DNA of 5,824 nucleotides. It comes from Candidatus Nealsonbacteria bacterium RIFCSPLOWO2_01_FULL_38_120 (GTDB lineage: Bacteria; Patescibacteriota; Minisyncoccia; Minisyncoccales; GWA2-38-27). This document shows, piece after piece, positions 4,436 through 5,824 of this stretch; the stretch's first letter is position 1, and the number at the start of each line of letters is the position of its first letter. The notes beneath the pieces are model-generated. The model was not told the DNA's origin. It did no database searches and worked only from the letters and a program-made list of their open reading frames with translations. Made by a program: the position numbers and the translations under genes. Location of the stretch: the NCBI GenBank assembly GCA_001821475.1, contig MHMF01000040.1, positions 1 through 5,824 on the forward strand. Direction: 5' to 3'.

Positions 4436-5824
4436 ATGGCTAAAAAGAGAATTTATTTGATTTTATTTTTTATTTTTATTCTGGCTTTTTTCGCCGGGAA
4501 TTTAAGCTGGCCTGAATATTTCAACCAGGCAGTAGATTTAATCAACAGCAAAATCGGGTCGTCATTTCCGCATTTTTGGAATGTGCCTTTCCGGTTGGGT
4601 TTGGATTTACAGGGAGGAACCCATCTTGTTTATGAGGCGGATTTGAGCGCTATTAATAACGAGAGCAGGGCAAAGAAAATGGAAGAGTTGAGGGATATTA
4701 TTGAAAGAAGAATTAATATCTATGGGGTTTCGGAGCCGATTGTCCAAATTCAGGGAGAAAATCGGCTGATAGTTGAATTAGCGGGAGTTAAAGATGTAAA
4801 AGAAGCGATAAATATGATAGGCGAGACGCCTTATCTTGAATTCCGCGAAAAATTTTCTTCGGAGGAGCAGGATGAAGCGATAAAAAATATTCCGGAAGAA
4901 CAAATTTCTTCTATAGTAGAAGAAGTAAAACAAAATTCCGGCAGGAATATAACAAAGGAGGAAGTGCTAAATGTTATTAAAGAAAGTTTTTTCAAGACAA
5001 CAGAGCTTACCGGAGAATATCTGAAAAGCGCTGAAGCGGTTATTGAACAGAGCGCGAATAAAATTGAAATAAGCTTGGAATTTACAAAAGATGGAGAGAA
5101 TATTTTTGAGCAGATAACGGAAAGAAACATAGGGAAACCATTGGCTATTTATCTTGATGGAATGTCTATTATTGACACTAATGGAGATGGCCAGATTACC
5201 AGCGAGGATTTATACGCTCCTGTTGTCCAAGGGAAAATTTCCGGCGGCAAGGCCGTAATCACGGGCGACTTGGATTTAAAAAAAGCAAAGCAGATAGCTC
5301 TTCGTTTGAATTCTGGCGCCTTGCCTGTGAAAATAGGGGAGCCGATTTCCCAGAGCACGGTTGGCCCGACTTTGGGAGCTGTTTCTTTAAATAAAAGTTT
5401 GGTTGCCGGCATTTACGGATTTTTGGCGATAGCTGTATTTTTAATATTATACTACCGTCTTTCCGGGTTTTTGGCGGTTTTGGCTTTATTTGTTTATGTG
5501 GTTATAATTCTATCTTTGCTTAAATTAATGTCTGCGACAATGACCTTGTCCGGCATAGCTGGATTTATACTTTCTTTGGGAATGGCAGTTGACGCCAATG
5601 TCCTTATTTTTTCCAGGTTCAGGGAAGAATTAAAATTAGGGAAAAGTTTCGGAATCGCGCTTGAAGAAGGTTTCAGGAGAAGTTGGCCGTCGGTGCGCGA
5701 CGGGAACCTTACAGTAATTATAGTCGCTGTCATTCTTTTCTTTTTTGGCACAAGTTTTGTAAAAGGATTTTCGCTCACCTTGATAATCGGAAATATTGTA
5801 AGCGTTTTTTCCGCCAATTTTATC
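4436..5824 (+). CDS. secD: Protein translocase subunit SecD (3' end beyond window)
   Basis: SecD is an RND-type membrane protein that works with SecF, using ion flux to help draw preproteins out of SecYEG on the outer face of the membrane. The frame is open from the ATG at 4436 to the window edge, 463 residues. It has an N-terminal membrane helix (about 6-24), then RLGLDLQGGTHL (53-64), the SecD signature. A large extracytoplasmic domain runs to about residue 320 and includes NIGKPLAIYLDG and GALPVKIGEP. Several membrane helices follow from 322, with GMAVDANVLIFSRFREEL near 383-400, the conserved VDANV segment. Probably only 10-20 residues are missing. Odd points are an acidic helical insertion (about 142-190) and an EF-hand-like loop (247-258). 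No strong Shine-Dalgarno precedes it, and the leader is heavily structured. secF would be expected next. Confidence 0.95.
   Translation, partial: MAKKRIYLILFFIFILAFFAGNLSWPEYFNQAVDLINSKIGSSFPHFWNVPFRLGLDLQGGTHLVYEADLSAINNESRAKKMEELRDIIERRINIYGVSEPIVQIQGENRLIVELAGVKDVKEAINMIGETPYLEFREKFSSEEQDEAIKNIPEEQISSIVEEVKQNSGRNITKEEVLNVIKESFFKTTELTGEYLKSAEAVIEQSANKIEISLEFTKDGENIFEQITERNIGKPLAIYLDGMSIIDTNGDGQITSEDLYAPVVQGKISGGKAVITGDLDLKKAKQIALRLNSGALPVKIGEPISQSTVGPTLGAVSLNKSLVAGIYGFLAIAVFLILYYRLSGFLAVLALFVYVVIILSLLKLMSATMTLSGIAGFILSLGMAVDANVLIFSRFREELKLGKSFGIALEEGFRRSWPSVRDGNLTVIIVAVILFFFGTSFVKGFSLTLIIGNIVSVFSANFI
5174..5209 (+). other. EF-hand/dockerin-like calcium loop inserted in SecD
   Basis: Residues 247-258 read DTNGDGQITSED, matching the 12-residue calcium-binding pattern DxNxDGxIxxxD/E with D1, N3, D5, G6, I8, T9 and D12 all in place. 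In ordinary SecD the text runs LDGxxIxAPVV without a break; here MSIIDTNGDGQITSEDLY separates LDG from APVVQ. The loop is in the extracytoplasmic domain, where calcium could be available. A single loop without its pairing helix may bind weakly; calcium binding is inference. Confidence 0.6.

Noticed and set aside
4831..5817. Three minus-strand open frames opposite secD
   Set aside because: They lie antisense to well conserved SecD codons and show no recognisable protein features.

Overview
The window looks like part of a chromosome from a Patescibacteria (Candidate Phyla Radiation) bacterium, most likely Parcubacteria-like. The grounds are AT-rich DNA with long A/T runs, a SecA with an extra segment in nucleotide-binding domain 1 and a short C-terminal helical region, a small coiled-coil protein of the MLTNEDIQ type common in that group, and compact genes with weak ribosome binding sites. 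The standard genetic code fits: neither long gene has an in-frame TGA. This assignment is inference from sequence style, not from a search.

Layout. Positions 1-36 hold a strong terminator for a gene upstream of the window. A perfect TATAAT box (56-61) and a long leader hairpin (99-152) precede secA (162-2750), the ATPase motor of the Sec protein export pathway. A small MazG-like pyrophosphohydrolase gene follows after 23 bases, probably in the same transcript, and a hairpin near 3109-3147 may end it. About 900 bases then lack an intact gene but hold two broken small genes: a Cys-rich one with an in-frame amber codon (3360-3515) and a frameshifted coiled-coil gene (3632-3878). A 69-residue SEC-C-like zinc-motif protein (3993-4202) has a good ribosome binding site and its own strong terminator. 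The secD leader (4262-4435) is filled by a nested 101-base inverted repeat and a terminator-like hairpin. secD (4436 onward) runs off the right edge at residue 463.

SecA pushes preproteins through SecYEG, and SecD (normally with SecF) uses ion flux to pull them out on the far side, so the window is a Sec export neighbourhood. The most notable observations are: (1) a 77-bp palindromic segment in secA flanked by a perfect 10-bp direct repeat, in frame, whose removal restores a clean SecA sequence; (2) a second, GC-rich palindrome within the secA NBD1 insertion; (3) an EF-hand/dockerin-type calcium-binding loop inserted in the extracytoplasmic domain of SecD; (4) an orphan mini-protein with an altered SEC-C motif between secA and secD; and (5) long structured leaders in front of both sec genes.
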